IMG/VR virus record: IMGVR_UViG_3300036766_000115
Coordinates: 1 to 35,382 of that record
Source: a virus
DNA length: 35,382 nt
Strand: one strand, 5' to 3'
Part shown: positions 16,192-25,008 of the stretch, in pieces
Layout: every line of letters starts with the position of its first letter
Position numbering within the stretch: position 1 is the first letter of the stretch
Translations under genes and position numbers: made by a program
The notes under the pieces: model-generated
Database searches by the model: none
What the model was told of the DNA's origin: nothing
The model's input: only the letters and a program-made list of their open reading frames with translations

Positions 16192-19175
16192 TATCCGACA
16201 AACCTCCGGACTCCAAACATACTATGCCAATGCACAGCGAATACTCCACCACCATATATACCTTGAGTGTATATGATAGCTACTGGGTTACCACTCTGAG
16301 GATAAACGACGATGACACTACCGTCAACTATAGCCTGTACATATGTAGGTATCTTTCCGCGTACTTCATCAGAGAAGGCAACATGTAAGTCCACTATTGG
16401 ATAGACATAGTTACGCAAAAATAACTTCATGCCTGAGTCGAGAGCAGCTATATCACTCTCCTTAGTATATACCAGTTTATCCAAAGATATGAGTATCTCT
16501 GATGTGGCTGGAGTACCTGGGGGATTCTTCTCCCACCACTCTTGTATCGAGAAATACTCAAAGTTAAAGAACTTCAGCATGAAGCTAACTCCATGACGAT
16601 GACCCTTAAATAGATGTAGAAATGCTACAAAGTAGAGTAGTGAGCTCATATCTGCAAATCTATGTTTGAGCTTAGAAGTCAGGTCATAGATATACTCCAA
16701 TCCAAACTCCTTAAAGATATCCTGAACAGTCTCCTCAGAGATAGTCTCCATATCCTTATATTTATTCACAATTTCTTGATAGAGTTTATAGTTTGGGCTG
16801 TCCAGTACTAAACACTGCCATTCAACGTTATTGTCTGGTATCTTGTCACCAATGACTGGAGTCCATACTGGCTCTGTTGTGCTTGTGACACCATTCGTGA
16901 CACACTCATATAAGTATCCACCAGCTATCTGTACTGCTATGCCAGTGACCTTACTTGTGGCTGCATTCGTATCATTGACAGTAAAATACTCAAGGTTAAG
17001 TGATGCTATACCATTCTCAAATGAGGCTAACACCTTGTTAGCAGACTCATCAAATGATACGTCAGTGATATACTTCTTTGTCACACTTGAGAATGAGACA
17101 CTTTCTATATAGGATAAGTCAGATGACTTATATCTGAATGCAGTCACACTACCCGTAGAGTCCTCATTGAAAACGATTAACTGGCCAGCTAGAGGATTAA
17201 ATAGCATCTTCTTTGGATACTCAAATGTGGCTGGCAGCTCAACGTATGTCTTGAGTGCAAAGTCATATATGTTTATCTTAAGGATGCGTCCAAGTACACC
17301 AGGTGTAAGAGATCTTGTTGTTACATACATACCATCTGTGGTATCATCAACTACCATACTGATTGGTAATTGTCCATTATCAATGGTAATAACATGATCT
17401 ACTGTAAATGTAGACAGATCAATCCTTGTGATCCTAAATGGTGATGTATATCCAGTGACATATAAGAAATTCTTCTTCTTATCTAAGCCTACAGCTATAC
17501 CATGGATATCATTATTCTTAGATAGCTCGAGAACACTCTCTACATACATATCACCAAGTCTTACTTTAGCGACACGTATGGGATTTGATCTTGTAATATA
17601 GTAGGCATATCCCTGCTCTTCAAATAGTACACCAGCAGTAATATACTCCACTGGAGGAAGATTGGGCTCTACTCCTGGTTCATTAACTACTAATAGACCC
17701 TGAGTAGTATACATAACATTGGCCGACCAGATAGTCAACTTGGGTTGATAGATACCTGCACGTAGGTAGTCATGCTCAGGATTTTGGTCATAGGATACAC
17801 GTCCATCATCAAACTCCCAGAACCATCTGTCAGCAGTAATATTTGATTTATCTGTAAACCTAGCCTTTAATGGCTTCTGGCTGCCTACTGTAGCTTGTAT
17901 AGCAAAGTGTGCTAATGGGCCATATGGAGACCCAGATACATGCACGTTATGAAAGAATGTAGTATCCCCAATGATCAACTGCACAGTATATACTCCTGAA
18001 CCTGGGAAGTCATGTACAGGATTCATCTCTGTGCTGTAACCACCATCACTAAATACCCACTCGAAAGCTCCAGTAAAGTTTGACTTATTCATGAAGTATA
18101 TACGTAGACCGTCACACATATACGTGAAGTTCATGATCTTATCAGTACTCACTGGAGACATCAACTGAGAATCAATCACAGTCATTGTTCTCAGATTAAT
18201 CTTCATTATCTGTGAATGTAGCTCAACGTTGGTTAAATATAGATCACCAGTCCTATTGTCTATCAGTGATAATCCCTGATGGCCAAATGATGATGGAAAC
18301 TCTGTTGTAGAGATAGCAGAATAATCAGATATCTTATTTTTATGCAGAGTCTCATTTGGTGGAACAGTTGGAGAATCATACCTTGAATACTCTGAGAATG
18401 TATGGTAGGCTGTACCATTAGATCCAGTATTACCCCATCCTGATACAGCAAACCCAGTGATACCACCTGTAGTGATAGCAGTATCATTTCTTGAGCATAG
18501 AGGAAGTCCATTGATGAGAACAAATAGTTCTGTACCACGTATCTCAGCATGTACTATATCACCATCAACGAGAGTGACATTCTTCCAAGTAAAAATGATG
18601 GTTTCAATACCATCAACATGCTTGATGAAGTCTATCTGGTTCTTGTCACCAAAGGTCTCTTCAAAGATATTATTCTTCATCTCAAGGATACGGATACGAT
18701 AATAATTATCCCTATCTGTGAATCGGAAATAGAATGATATATGAAGTATACCCTTAACGATTGTCTCTATAGCCCACTTATGGTCTAGCTTAATCTCTTG
18801 ATAGGAGTCAGTGTGATGTATAACATTGATAGCTACAGGTCCAGAATTTCCATCTGTGTTAACCTGTAACTTATTGGAAACCACTACAGGTCCAAGACCA
18901 TATAGTGGTTCTATCATTAGTTCATAGGATGATACTGCTGTTAAAATACCATCAGTATAATTGAAAGAGTCATCAATTATTTTATCATAGTCATATGAAC
19001 CGTCAACGAAGAACATATGTCCAGTCTCTGTTGCTGGCTCAATGATATCTCCTACTGCAACCTCTTTGTTACTCTCCCACTTAGTCCTGTTTATGACGAG
19101 TGTATGTAGTAGAAGCTCAGTTAGCTTCCTGTATAATGGGAGGTCACGTAGATTTTTAGGTATATATTGTCGCAT
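16191..19175 (-). CDS. Tail-protein-I-like baseplate/fibre-anchor protein with LamG-, PKD- and beta-propeller-like insertions
   Basis: The 994-residue protein starts at an ATG with AGGAGACC upstream. The N-terminus (RQYIPKNLRDLPLYRKLTEL) and the C-terminal about 190 residues (KLKHRFADMSSLLYFVAFLH, KGHRHGVSFMLKFFNFE, IQEWWEKNPP) match the phage tail protein I pattern, which in P2-like tails links baseplate and fibres. Between them lie a LamG-like region (about 60-265), two PKD domains (about 350-413 with WVFSDGGYSTEMNPVHDF; 420-497 with WFWEFDDGRVSYDQNPEHDY), and about 230 residues of beta-propeller-like repeats (LYVTGYTSPFRITRIDLSTF, GMYVTTRSLTPG). Classic gpI is about 180-200 residues, so this is greatly enlarged. 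The extra domains likely protrude from the tail as adhesins. Confidence 0.8.
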   Translation of the reverse strand: MRQYIPKNLRDLPLYRKLTELLLHTLVINRTKWESNKEVAVGDIIEPATETGHMFFVDGSYDYDKIIDDSFNYTDGILTAVSSYELMIEPLYGLGPVVVSNKLQVNTDGNSGPVAINVIHHTDSYQEIKLDHKWAIETIVKGILHISFYFRFTDRDNYYRIRILEMKNNIFEETFGDKNQIDFIKHVDGIETIIFTWKNVTLVDGDIVHAEIRGTELFVLINGLPLCSRNDTAITTGGITGFAVSGWGNTGSNGTAYHTFSEYSRYDSPTVPPNETLHKNKISDYSAISTTEFPSSFGHQGLSLIDNRTGDLYLTNVELHSQIMKINLRTMTVIDSQLMSPVSTDKIMNFTYMCDGLRIYFMNKSNFTGAFEWVFSDGGYSTEMNPVHDFPGSGVYTVQLIIGDTTFFHNVHVSGSPYGPLAHFAIQATVGSQKPLKARFTDKSNITADRWFWEFDDGRVSYDQNPEHDYLRAGIYQPKLTIWSANVMYTTQGLLVVNEPGVEPNLPPVEYITAGVLFEEQGYAYYITRSNPIRVAKVRLGDMYVESVLELSKNNDIHGIAVGLDKKKNFLYVTGYTSPFRITRIDLSTFTVDHVITIDNGQLPISMVVDDTTDGMYVTTRSLTPGVLGRILKINIYDFALKTYVELPATFEYPKKMLFNPLAGQLIVFNEDSTGSVTAFRYKSSDLSYIESVSFSSVTKKYITDVSFDESANKVLASFENGIASLNLEYFTVNDTNAATSKVTGIAVQIAGGYLYECVTNGVTSTTEPVWTPVIGDKIPDNNVEWQCLVLDSPNYKLYQEIVNKYKDMETISEETVQDIFKEFGLEYIYDLTSKLKHRFADMSSLLYFVAFLHLFKGHRHGVSFMLKFFNFEYFSIQEWWEKNPPGTPATSEILISLDKLVYTKESDIAALDSGMKLFLRNYVYPIVDLHVAFSDEVRGKIPTYVQAIVDGSVIVVYPQSGNPVAIIYTQGIYGGGVFAVHWHSMFGVRRFVG

Positions 19176-19181
19176 GGTCTC

Positions 19182-21008
19182 CTAGATGTAAGTCAGAGGA
19201 CTGCGTATCTGAATGTTAAGGTACTGATCCCACTCTAACGAGTAGATAGTCTTTGCTAGGAAATCAGTGAGAGTGCCAGCACAGATCCACTCGATTTCGT
19301 TATCGAGTATTGGCATAGCTATCCCGTATGAATAGTCAACCACTATGGCCTGCGAGTTTGTTGGAGCTATACCAAATGTGATTGACATGTCTCCAGTGAC
19401 ATAATTAACTACACCTACCATTGGGTACCCATTATATGTGCCAGATAGATTACCAGCACCATCGTCTAGTAGCCTATAGGTACCTAACCGTATGACGACA
19501 CTAAATGGAGTAACACCAGCAGTGACATGAGCAAGAGTATGAATATACGTCTTGGTTGAACCATCAGCTGTGCTATATGCTTCACCTACAACTGCTGTTG
19601 GCCATGTAGGCTCAGCAATAAAGGTGGATCCATTATTGGTAGCATAGTACACATATCCGTTGGGATTAAGGTGAGGCTTGACATAATATCCTCTCAGGAA
19701 AGTACCTAGTCCACTGGGATCCGTACCAAATGTCCATTCCCGAAGATCCATACTCAGACGAGCTACCTTGATATAACTAAAGTCAGTTATAAGTGACTCT
19801 AACTCAAAGAAGTCAAATGAGATACCCAACTTTCTCTCATAGTTATCCATAAGAGAGTTAAGGTCAGCCATTATTGTGTCATCAATAACACTCAGGTCAG
19901 ACAGCCGAAGCTGTATCTGTAGAGCAATATTTATCTTTGTTGGGTCATTGATAACAGGTGGCTGAACACCCATAGCAGTATACTGGTATAGTTGAGTCTG
20001 TAAAGCAGTCTTCTCAAGTGTTGTCAATGTCTCATCGTTCTTCATGGTATATGAGAGTCCAACTACTGCTGGAGAAGTGTCATACCCATTAGTATCTATG
20101 AGACGTGTATCAAGTGTCTTGAAGATCTTTTTATAGTCGTCACGACCACGTACGACGAACTGAGTTTCATGATAGAGTGGAGCATGAATCTTGATCTCAG
20201 CCTGAGTCTCAGGTGGTAAATAGGAAGCAATAGTATCCACTTTTATCTGGTCTACATCAGTGATATCCGCCACTACTTCCCATGGCTGATCAAAAGACAT
20301 GTCAGCAGCCACAAATGAAGTATCACCAAGAACCACATATTCAAGAGTAAGTATATCACCAGAGGTATACTTATGAGTTCCCTGATTGAGATAGAATGCA
20401 TCTATGCTCAGAGATGGATTGGTGATACATACCCAGTAGTCCAATGTGAGATTGACTATCTTATCAGTGATAGGTACCTCATTCAGACCCAGCATTAGAC
20501 GAATATCAGAAGATACCTTATTAGCCAGAAATCTATGGACATCCAGGGCTGAGGATGGTACTGTAACAGTCGATGTCTTAAGTTTACCTATGACACACTC
20601 AATAACTGAGTTTACACCGTTCTGTATCTGATAGTCATAGAGAGGAATAATATCCTGTCCCTTGACAAGTCCAAGAGATTGATATTTCTTGATAGCCACG
20701 TTGGATGCAGACTTCACAGTCATAGTGACTACAGGATTTCTACCTCTGAACACAGAGTAACCAAGATTCTGAGAGATACCTATGTTGCTAGACAGAAGCT
20801 TAGCATCCATCAGGTTAACTTCACGTCTATTGGCTAGTAGCTGGAATGTTATGAATGCAGCATATCCAGATATCAGCTCAACAATAGTCTGTCCAACAGA
20901 TGACTCAAAGTAATCTGCCCACTTAGCGGCATCTGGTAGCCCAGCAATATATGTCTGTAAGTCAGATTTTATTTGTGACTGTGATATACTATTAGGATCG
21001 ATTATCAT
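19182..21008 (-). CDS. Baseplate wedge protein, baseplate-J/gp6-like
   Basis: The 608-residue protein starts in an ATGA overlap with the gp25-like gene. The N-terminus (DLQTYIAGLPDAAKWADYFESSVGQTIVEL, then ANRREVNLMDAKL and NIGISQNLGY) is typical of gpJ/gp6-type proteins that dimerise into the wedge ring around the hub. Residues about 479-562, close to the C-terminus, contain a decoration module (ADGSTKTY, LLDDGAGNLSG, VVNYVTGDMSITF) that also occurs in the sheath and in the 14659-16191 fibre. The gene order gp25-like, J-like, I-like is the standard baseplate order and strongly supports the assignment. Confidence 0.88.
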   Translation of the reverse strand: MIIDPNSISQSQIKSDLQTYIAGLPDAAKWADYFESSVGQTIVELISGYAAFITFQLLANRREVNLMDAKLLSSNIGISQNLGYSVFRGRNPVVTMTVKSASNVAIKKYQSLGLVKGQDIIPLYDYQIQNGVNSVIECVIGKLKTSTVTVPSSALDVHRFLANKVSSDIRLMLGLNEVPITDKIVNLTLDYWVCITNPSLSIDAFYLNQGTHKYTSGDILTLEYVVLGDTSFVAADMSFDQPWEVVADITDVDQIKVDTIASYLPPETQAEIKIHAPLYHETQFVVRGRDDYKKIFKTLDTRLIDTNGYDTSPAVVGLSYTMKNDETLTTLEKTALQTQLYQYTAMGVQPPVINDPTKINIALQIQLRLSDLSVIDDTIMADLNSLMDNYERKLGISFDFFELESLITDFSYIKVARLSMDLREWTFGTDPSGLGTFLRGYYVKPHLNPNGYVYYATNNGSTFIAEPTWPTAVVGEAYSTADGSTKTYIHTLAHVTAGVTPFSVVIRLGTYRLLDDGAGNLSGTYNGYPMVGVVNYVTGDMSITFGIAPTNSQAIVVDYSYGIAMPILDNEIEWICAGTLTDFLAKTIYSLEWDQYLNIQIRSPLTYI

Positions 21009-21382
21009 CTCTGTAGTACTCCCTGGTATTCATATTGAGTCTCGTTAAGTCCTTTGACTGTAAATACGAGTACCACATCATATCTATTTTCAGCAGGGTT
21101 TGCAGTTATTGACGAGTTAGGCCATATGATAGTGAGACGTGGATCCCATTGAGTTATAGCCCTGATGACTTCTTCCATAATCCTATTCTCTGCTAGCTCG
21201 TCGATAGGTTCAAAGAGAATATCCTCAAGGTCAGATCCAAATGTTGGAAGAAACAGTCTCTCACCACGAGAGGTCATAAGAATATTACGAAGAGATTGAA
21301 AGACAGCGTCAATCTCAGTCCTTAATACTGGATAGGGATTCTGAGTGGTAAAATTCTGATTTATGTCAGAGTAAAGTGCCAT
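21005..21382 (-). CDS. Baseplate wedge protein, gp25/gpW-like
   Basis: The 125-residue protein starts in a TAATG overlap. The conserved heart of the family is clear: VFQSLRNILMTSRGERLFLP followed by TFGSDLEDILFEPID. The size is right for gp25/gpW. These lysozyme-like-fold proteins join the wedge to the sheath and trigger sheath assembly. It is coupled to the baseplate-J gene by a 4-base overlap. Confidence 0.9.
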   Translation of the reverse strand: MALYSDINQNFTTQNPYPVLRTEIDAVFQSLRNILMTSRGERLFLPTFGSDLEDILFEPIDELAENRIMEEVIRAITQWDPRLTIIWPNSSITANPAENRYDVVLVFTVKGLNETQYEYQGVLQR

Positions 21383-22050
21383 TAGAGTGGGAACTTAGCC
21401 TCATATGATCCGTATGCTGCTGTTAGTTTAGAAGCTGTCAGTCCATGAGCAGCTGCAAGCCTAGTGAAATCCAGACCACCATTACCATCCATATATAGTG
21501 ACGTTCTGAATGCAGCAGCTTTACGATCTGGATTTGCTATTAGTGCACATATGGCAACAAGACAGTTCTCAAACTTATCCAGCTTAGTAATAAGGTCATT
21601 CAGACCAGACGTTTTGAGAGCTCTCTTGTAGGCTAACATTGCATCCATAACAGCTTTCTGTGGGCCACTAAGAGCAGCTGCTACAAGAGCATCAGCCTCT
21701 TTTCTGATATCATTAGTCATACCAGTAAATAGTTTTGATGGTAGCTTGGATGGATCGGTTAGTCCAGCCAGCTCAGGAGGAAGAATATCACCAAGAGCTG
21801 GACACTCAGCTATGGCGTCAGCAATATTACCAACGAGAGCATCCATCTTTGTTGCTACATTTGGTGGAGTCACACCTGCAAGAGCAGCATTGATCAGGTC
21901 AAGTGCTGCATCATTTGTCAACACTAGAGCAGCATTTGCTAGTCCAAGCACACTACTGGTCAGAGCTACCATTGAAGTAATGGGTAACACCATACCATCA
22001 TATGCAGCCTTGAGTTGAGCACATTGCGTTGTGGTTACATACTGTGCCAT
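21382..22050 (-). CDS. Baseplate-region protein, Ala/Leu-rich helical; unknown
   Basis: The 222-residue protein starts in a TAATG overlap with the previous gene and has AAGGGG upstream. It is rich in Ala and Leu and predicted mainly helical, without an obvious signal peptide; hydrophobic stretches (ITSMVALTSSVLGLANAALVL, about residues 24-45) may be buried or membrane-associated. Position between the spike and gp25-like genes places it in the baseplate or hub, where similar unnamed proteins are common. I cannot assign a family. Confidence 0.8.
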   Translation of the reverse strand: MAQYVTTTQCAQLKAAYDGMVLPITSMVALTSSVLGLANAALVLTNDAALDLINAALAGVTPPNVATKMDALVGNIADAIAECPALGDILPPELAGLTDPSKLPSKLFTGMTNDIRKEADALVAAALSGPQKAVMDAMLAYKRALKTSGLNDLITKLDKFENCLVAICALIANPDRKAAAFRTSLYMDGNGGLDFTRLAAAHGLTASKLTAAYGSYEAKFPL

Positions 22051-22316
22051 TATTTTATCGTCCCCTTAGTGCCACCAATGAAGGTAGCTAAGGTATGGCT
22101 ATGACCAGGATCAAGATTTCCACCAAGATCAGTAGCAGCATCTGGATAAACTACTTCTGCATTTGCTTCTATCTCATCAATAATACCCTGGCACATCGCT
22201 ACAAGCATCATGTCAGAGAATGCTTTAGCTTGGTCAGGATTCGAGGTCTCCATGGTACCAAGAGCCTGGATATAACCTTTGATCTTATCCTTCATACTAC
22301 TTGCAGACATTGCCAT
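22050..22316 (-). CDS. Small baseplate-region protein; unknown
   Basis: The 88-residue protein starts at an ATG with AGGAGGTCAGCT upstream. The N-terminal two thirds are helical (MKDKIKGYIQAL, KAFSDMMLVAMCQGIIDEIE). The C-terminal part is Gly- and His-containing (DLGGNLDPGHSHTLATFIGG). It follows the spike gene by 10 bases and overlaps the next gene by one base. The position suggests a spike or hub accessory. No family recognised. Confidence 0.78.
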   Translation of the reverse strand: MAMSASSMKDKIKGYIQALGTMETSNPDQAKAFSDMMLVAMCQGIIDEIEANAEVVYPDAATDLGGNLDPGHSHTLATFIGGTKGTIK

Positions 22317-22326
22317 AGCTGACCTC

Positions 22327-22986
22327 CTAGAGTGATGACTTCACAGTAGCAGAGAACATTGGATGAGGCACACCAAGGATACACATACAGTCCTTAGTTA
22401 CTACCCCAGTCGGATTTCCTCCACCACCATCATGTTCAATTGTACCATCTGCTTTTACCTTATACTTACCAGTGATTGTCTCAGTCTTCTTTCCACCTAC
22501 AGTCTCTTCTTCGTCAGATGGGACTGAGGTTGTCAGCTTGCCGGCCGAGTCAAGGCTTAACGTGTATCCAGATGGATGTACGATGTCAATCTTCTTCTGT
22601 TGCTTGTTGATTTTGATCTTAAAGCCTGTAGAATCAAGAAAGCCCCATGTATTGGGATAATCGTCATCCAGATCAGCATGGTGAGTAAGACTGTTGACAG
22701 TGTAACTGGTATAGAATCCTGCGTATGGATTATTGAGGGGAAATTCAACCACGATCTCCAAGTCCTTCTCTGGCACACAAAGGAATCCATATCCTCCACC
22801 TAAATCTGCAGTAGGCTTAGGGAATACCCATGGTAGCTTAGAACTGTCTCCCTCGAATATACCCTTTATCTCAACCTTGACTCTGCGTAGTTTCTTTGGA
22901 TCATTATTGTCAGTCACCTTAGCACGATGCACGCCACGGAGAGGAGTCATAGCTCGCAAATGATCTGATATCTTAATTAGACCCAT
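22327..22986 (-). CDS. Baseplate central spike with gp5/gpV-type OB-fold
   Basis: The 219-residue protein starts in a TAATG overlap with the inserted HNH-type gene. Residues about 15-95 are the OB-fold: HRAKVTDNNDPKKLRRVKVEIKG read as strands, then LPWVFPKP and YGFLCVPEKDLEIVVEF, the gp5/gpV spike pattern. The middle (FKIKINKQQKKIDIVHPSG) and later segments (KKTETITGKYKVKADGTIEH) look like the start of a triple-stranded beta-prism. The end (VTKDCMCILGVPHPMFSATV) resembles PAAR-like tip motifs. No lysozyme domain is present, unlike T4 gp5. It should trimerise below the hub and pierce the outer membrane. Confidence 0.85.
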   Translation of the reverse strand: MGLIKISDHLRAMTPLRGVHRAKVTDNNDPKKLRRVKVEIKGIFEGDSSKLPWVFPKPTADLGGGYGFLCVPEKDLEIVVEFPLNNPYAGFYTSYTVNSLTHHADLDDDYPNTWGFLDSTGFKIKINKQQKKIDIVHPSGYTLSLDSAGKLTTSVPSDEEETVGGKKTETITGKYKVKADGTIEHDGGGGNPTGVVTKDCMCILGVPHPMFSATVKSSL

Positions 22987-23402
22987 TAGATAACTCCCTC
23001 AGATAAAAAAGCGTGTATATCTGGTGAAGTACCAGTAAAGTGGTTACTCAAATTGCATATTGGGCAATCAGACACTAATATAGATTTGTCGTGATACTTA
23101 TTATGTCTACTTAATTTACCACCAATCTTTCCAGCTTGACTCTGTTGAGTAGATGTTCTTCTTATGAGCATCTCTCTAGTGTTTTCAAGTTTAGTAATAA
23201 ATCTACAGTTATCAATAGAGTATGAACCAACATCTCCATATCTGGCTAATTGATACTGATGTGTATGCCTACCTATGTCTTCCGATGTTATACCAGCTTT
23301 AATGCATAAGTCAGAATACTGGCTGAAAGTCAAAAGAAATGGTATACAACGCTCCTTGGCATGGCACTTCTTCCAATAATATTTCCAATGTAGGTCTCTC
23401 AT
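22986..23402 (-). CDS. HNH-type endonuclease-like gene inserted between hub and spike
   Basis: The 138-residue protein starts in an ATGA overlap with the hub gene and ends in a TAATG overlap with the spike gene. Its middle reads RYGDVGSYSIDNCRFITKLE, a motif seen in phage HNH-family proteins that resemble homing endonucleases, and a later SQAGKIGGKLS resembles nuclease-associated modular DNA-binding motifs. A CPIC...H segment could bind zinc. Hub and spike are normally adjacent and functionally paired, so the gene looks like an intruder. Both its start and the spike start follow CTGAGGG by exactly nine bases. Catalytic residues cannot be assigned with certainty. Confidence 0.75.
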   Translation of the reverse strand: MRDLHWKYYWKKCHAKERCIPFLLTFSQYSDLCIKAGITSEDIGRHTHQYQLARYGDVGSYSIDNCRFITKLENTREMLIRRTSTQQSQAGKIGGKLSRHNKYHDKSILVSDCPICNLSNHFTGTSPDIHAFLSEGVI

Positions 23403-24535
23403 GCTAGATTACCCTCAGGCATATTCAGTGACTCACGACATATTTCAAGTATTGTCCAGAACTGTTTTGATTGAACTGTTCTAACAACTTTGGAAACTAC
23501 CCACAATCCGGATAGTGTATCTGAACTCTGATTTTGAGAAGAATCTGGGGCATCATCTCTTAGCATGACAAGGTCTAATGCTTTGATATCCTTAAAGACT
23601 CCTTGGAATGATACAGTAGCTTGGATACCACTGAATACTGCAAGATGGCCAAGATTTCTGAGGTATGCATTCCAATAGTTAGGATCAACATTCTCACAAA
23701 TAATATTATGTTCGAAGGTCTTCTTACCTACACTTGCATTCCTCATAAGTTTGGATGATAGAGCGAGGAATGGTGATATCTCTTCTGTAGCCATTGACTC
23801 TGTACCCTTTTCTAGGTCAACGAGCTTCATCTCTCTCTGGTAGCCTGCCCACATATTCATGAACCCTACTTCGGATTCATATGGAAGATCACCAGAAATA
23901 GCTATGTCTCTGTCTGGATCCTCAACATCAGATCCAAATCTCCACTTATAATCCTCATTCAGCATCTTTTTCATATCCCTGACAATAAAAGTACCATCAG
24001 CAGATATAGCAACAGCAATAAATGAGTCAGAGACATAGGAGTGTAATGATAACTCATCTACGAATAGTTTATCATTAATACCTGTCTGTACCCAGTTTTG
24101 ACTATCTTCAGACTTAGTAATATTGGAGTCGAACGTAAAGTATGGAGATACTATATCGTTTATCACCTCAATACCAGACTTTTTATCAGAGATGCTGACT
24201 TTTGGCGACGATATATATTCAAGAGCTGAATATAGTCCAGAGATAGTAATTACTCTTGCACTCTCACCAGATCGTGTAAACTTACTCTTGGTAATGACCA
24301 GTGTTACATCAGCAAGATCGTTCTTATCAGCACCAATGGATACCTTGAGTTCATTACCCTCATTCAAATATGGAAGTAGCTCATCGTCATGGATGGCAAA
24401 AGACGCTTCAAATGTAGGTAGAGTATTAGAAGACTCCTCAATTATCTTGAATAATATGAGGTCTTCTTCCTCTACGAAGTCGTCTTGGTCACCAATGGTG
24501 AACCTTAGTAGATATTGCCCATCAACTCCGATCAT
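23399..24535 (-). CDS. Baseplate hub protein, gp27/gpD-like
   Basis: The 378-residue protein starts at an ATG preceded by AAGGAG with eight bases of spacing. The N-terminal domain (YLLRFTIGDQDDF, then TFEASFAIHDDELLPYLNEG, LKVSIG) and following ITISGLYSALEYI match the hub/late-control-D architecture; the middle and end (WRFGSDVEDP, SSDTLSGLWVVSKVVRTV) are consistent. Hub trimers sit at the centre of the baseplate and carry the spike. The adjacent gp53-like and spike genes support the assignment, though the sequence is divergent from T4 gp27. Confidence 0.75.
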   Translation of the reverse strand: MIGVDGQYLLRFTIGDQDDFVEEEDLILFKIIEESSNTLPTFEASFAIHDDELLPYLNEGNELKVSIGADKNDLADVTLVITKSKFTRSGESARVITISGLYSALEYISSPKVSISDKKSGIEVINDIVSPYFTFDSNITKSEDSQNWVQTGINDKLFVDELSLHSYVSDSFIAVAISADGTFIVRDMKKMLNEDYKWRFGSDVEDPDRDIAISGDLPYESEVGFMNMWAGYQREMKLVDLEKGTESMATEEISPFLALSSKLMRNASVGKKTFEHNIICENVDPNYWNAYLRNLGHLAVFSGIQATVSFQGVFKDIKALDLVMLRDDAPDSSQNQSSDTLSGLWVVSKVVRTVQSKQFWTILEICRESLNMPEGNLA

Positions 24536-24632
24536 TCAGTCCCTTCTCCTTGCCACATTTCTGGCAGTAAAGACCATCAGGTCTTACATAGTGGAGCTCC
24601 CATTCAACAGCCTCTTCTTGCATATACAACAT
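24522..24632 (-). CDS. Possible small CxxC protein overlapping the hub start
   Basis: A 36-residue frame starts at the ATG at 24632 (a second ATG is at 24623) and ends at the TGA at 24524-24522, inside the hub gene in another frame. The product (MLYMQEEAVEWELHYV, then DGLYCQKCGKEKG) has one CxxC pair and looks like half a zinc ribbon. It fills the only larger gap in the baseplate operon. The SD of the hub lies inside it. Neither ATG has a clear SD of its own, so it may be non-coding. Confidence 0.35.
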   Translation of the reverse strand: MLYMQEEAVEWELHYVRPDGLYCQKCGKEKGLNDRS

Positions 24633-24657
24633 GATGATCGTCTAACTACTAGAGTCT

Positions 24658-25002
24658 TCACTCATTAGCCTTTTCTAGACTCTTCAATGAAAAGTATAAA
24701 TCTTCGACACTAGCCAGAGATGGATACTTTAGAGTCAATCCAACTACAAGCTCGTTGGGATCAAGAATGTTATTGAAGTGCATAACTAGCCACCAGTACT
24801 GAACGTCACCATATATCTTATAACTGATAAGATCGGGACGTTTAGCGTCAATACTGATCCTATAGTATCCAGTTACGCGTAGTGAATTGAGCCTACCTAG
24901 GAAATATGATGACAGCACGTCCAGTATATTGTTCTCCACTGAACAGAATCTAGCTATATCATATCTCTCTTTTGTCTTCTTGGATAGATTTATGTAGTAC
25001 AT
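24658..25002 (-). CDS. Baseplate wedge protein, gp53-like (LysM-related)
   Basis: The 114-residue protein starts at an ATG with TAGGAGACT upstream. The second half carries the gp53/tail-X-type segment RPDLISYKIYGDVQYWWLVM, then NNILDPNELVVGLTLKYPSL: a LysM-like unit that binds within the baseplate rather than peptidoglycan. The size fits this group. It lies between the tube-initiator-type and hub genes, the usual place for such proteins. Confidence 0.78.
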   Translation of the reverse strand: MYYINLSKKTKERYDIARFCSVENNILDVLSSYFLGRLNSLRVTGYYRISIDAKRPDLISYKIYGDVQYWWLVMHFNNILDPNELVVGLTLKYPSLASVEDLYFSLKSLEKANE

Positions 25003-25008
25003 AGTCTC

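Noticed and set aside
21457-22050. Hydrophobic stretches in the 222-residue baseplate-region protein as a holin
   Set aside because: Segments are Ala-rich with polar residues and the gene is embedded among baseplate genes, far from the lysis cassette.
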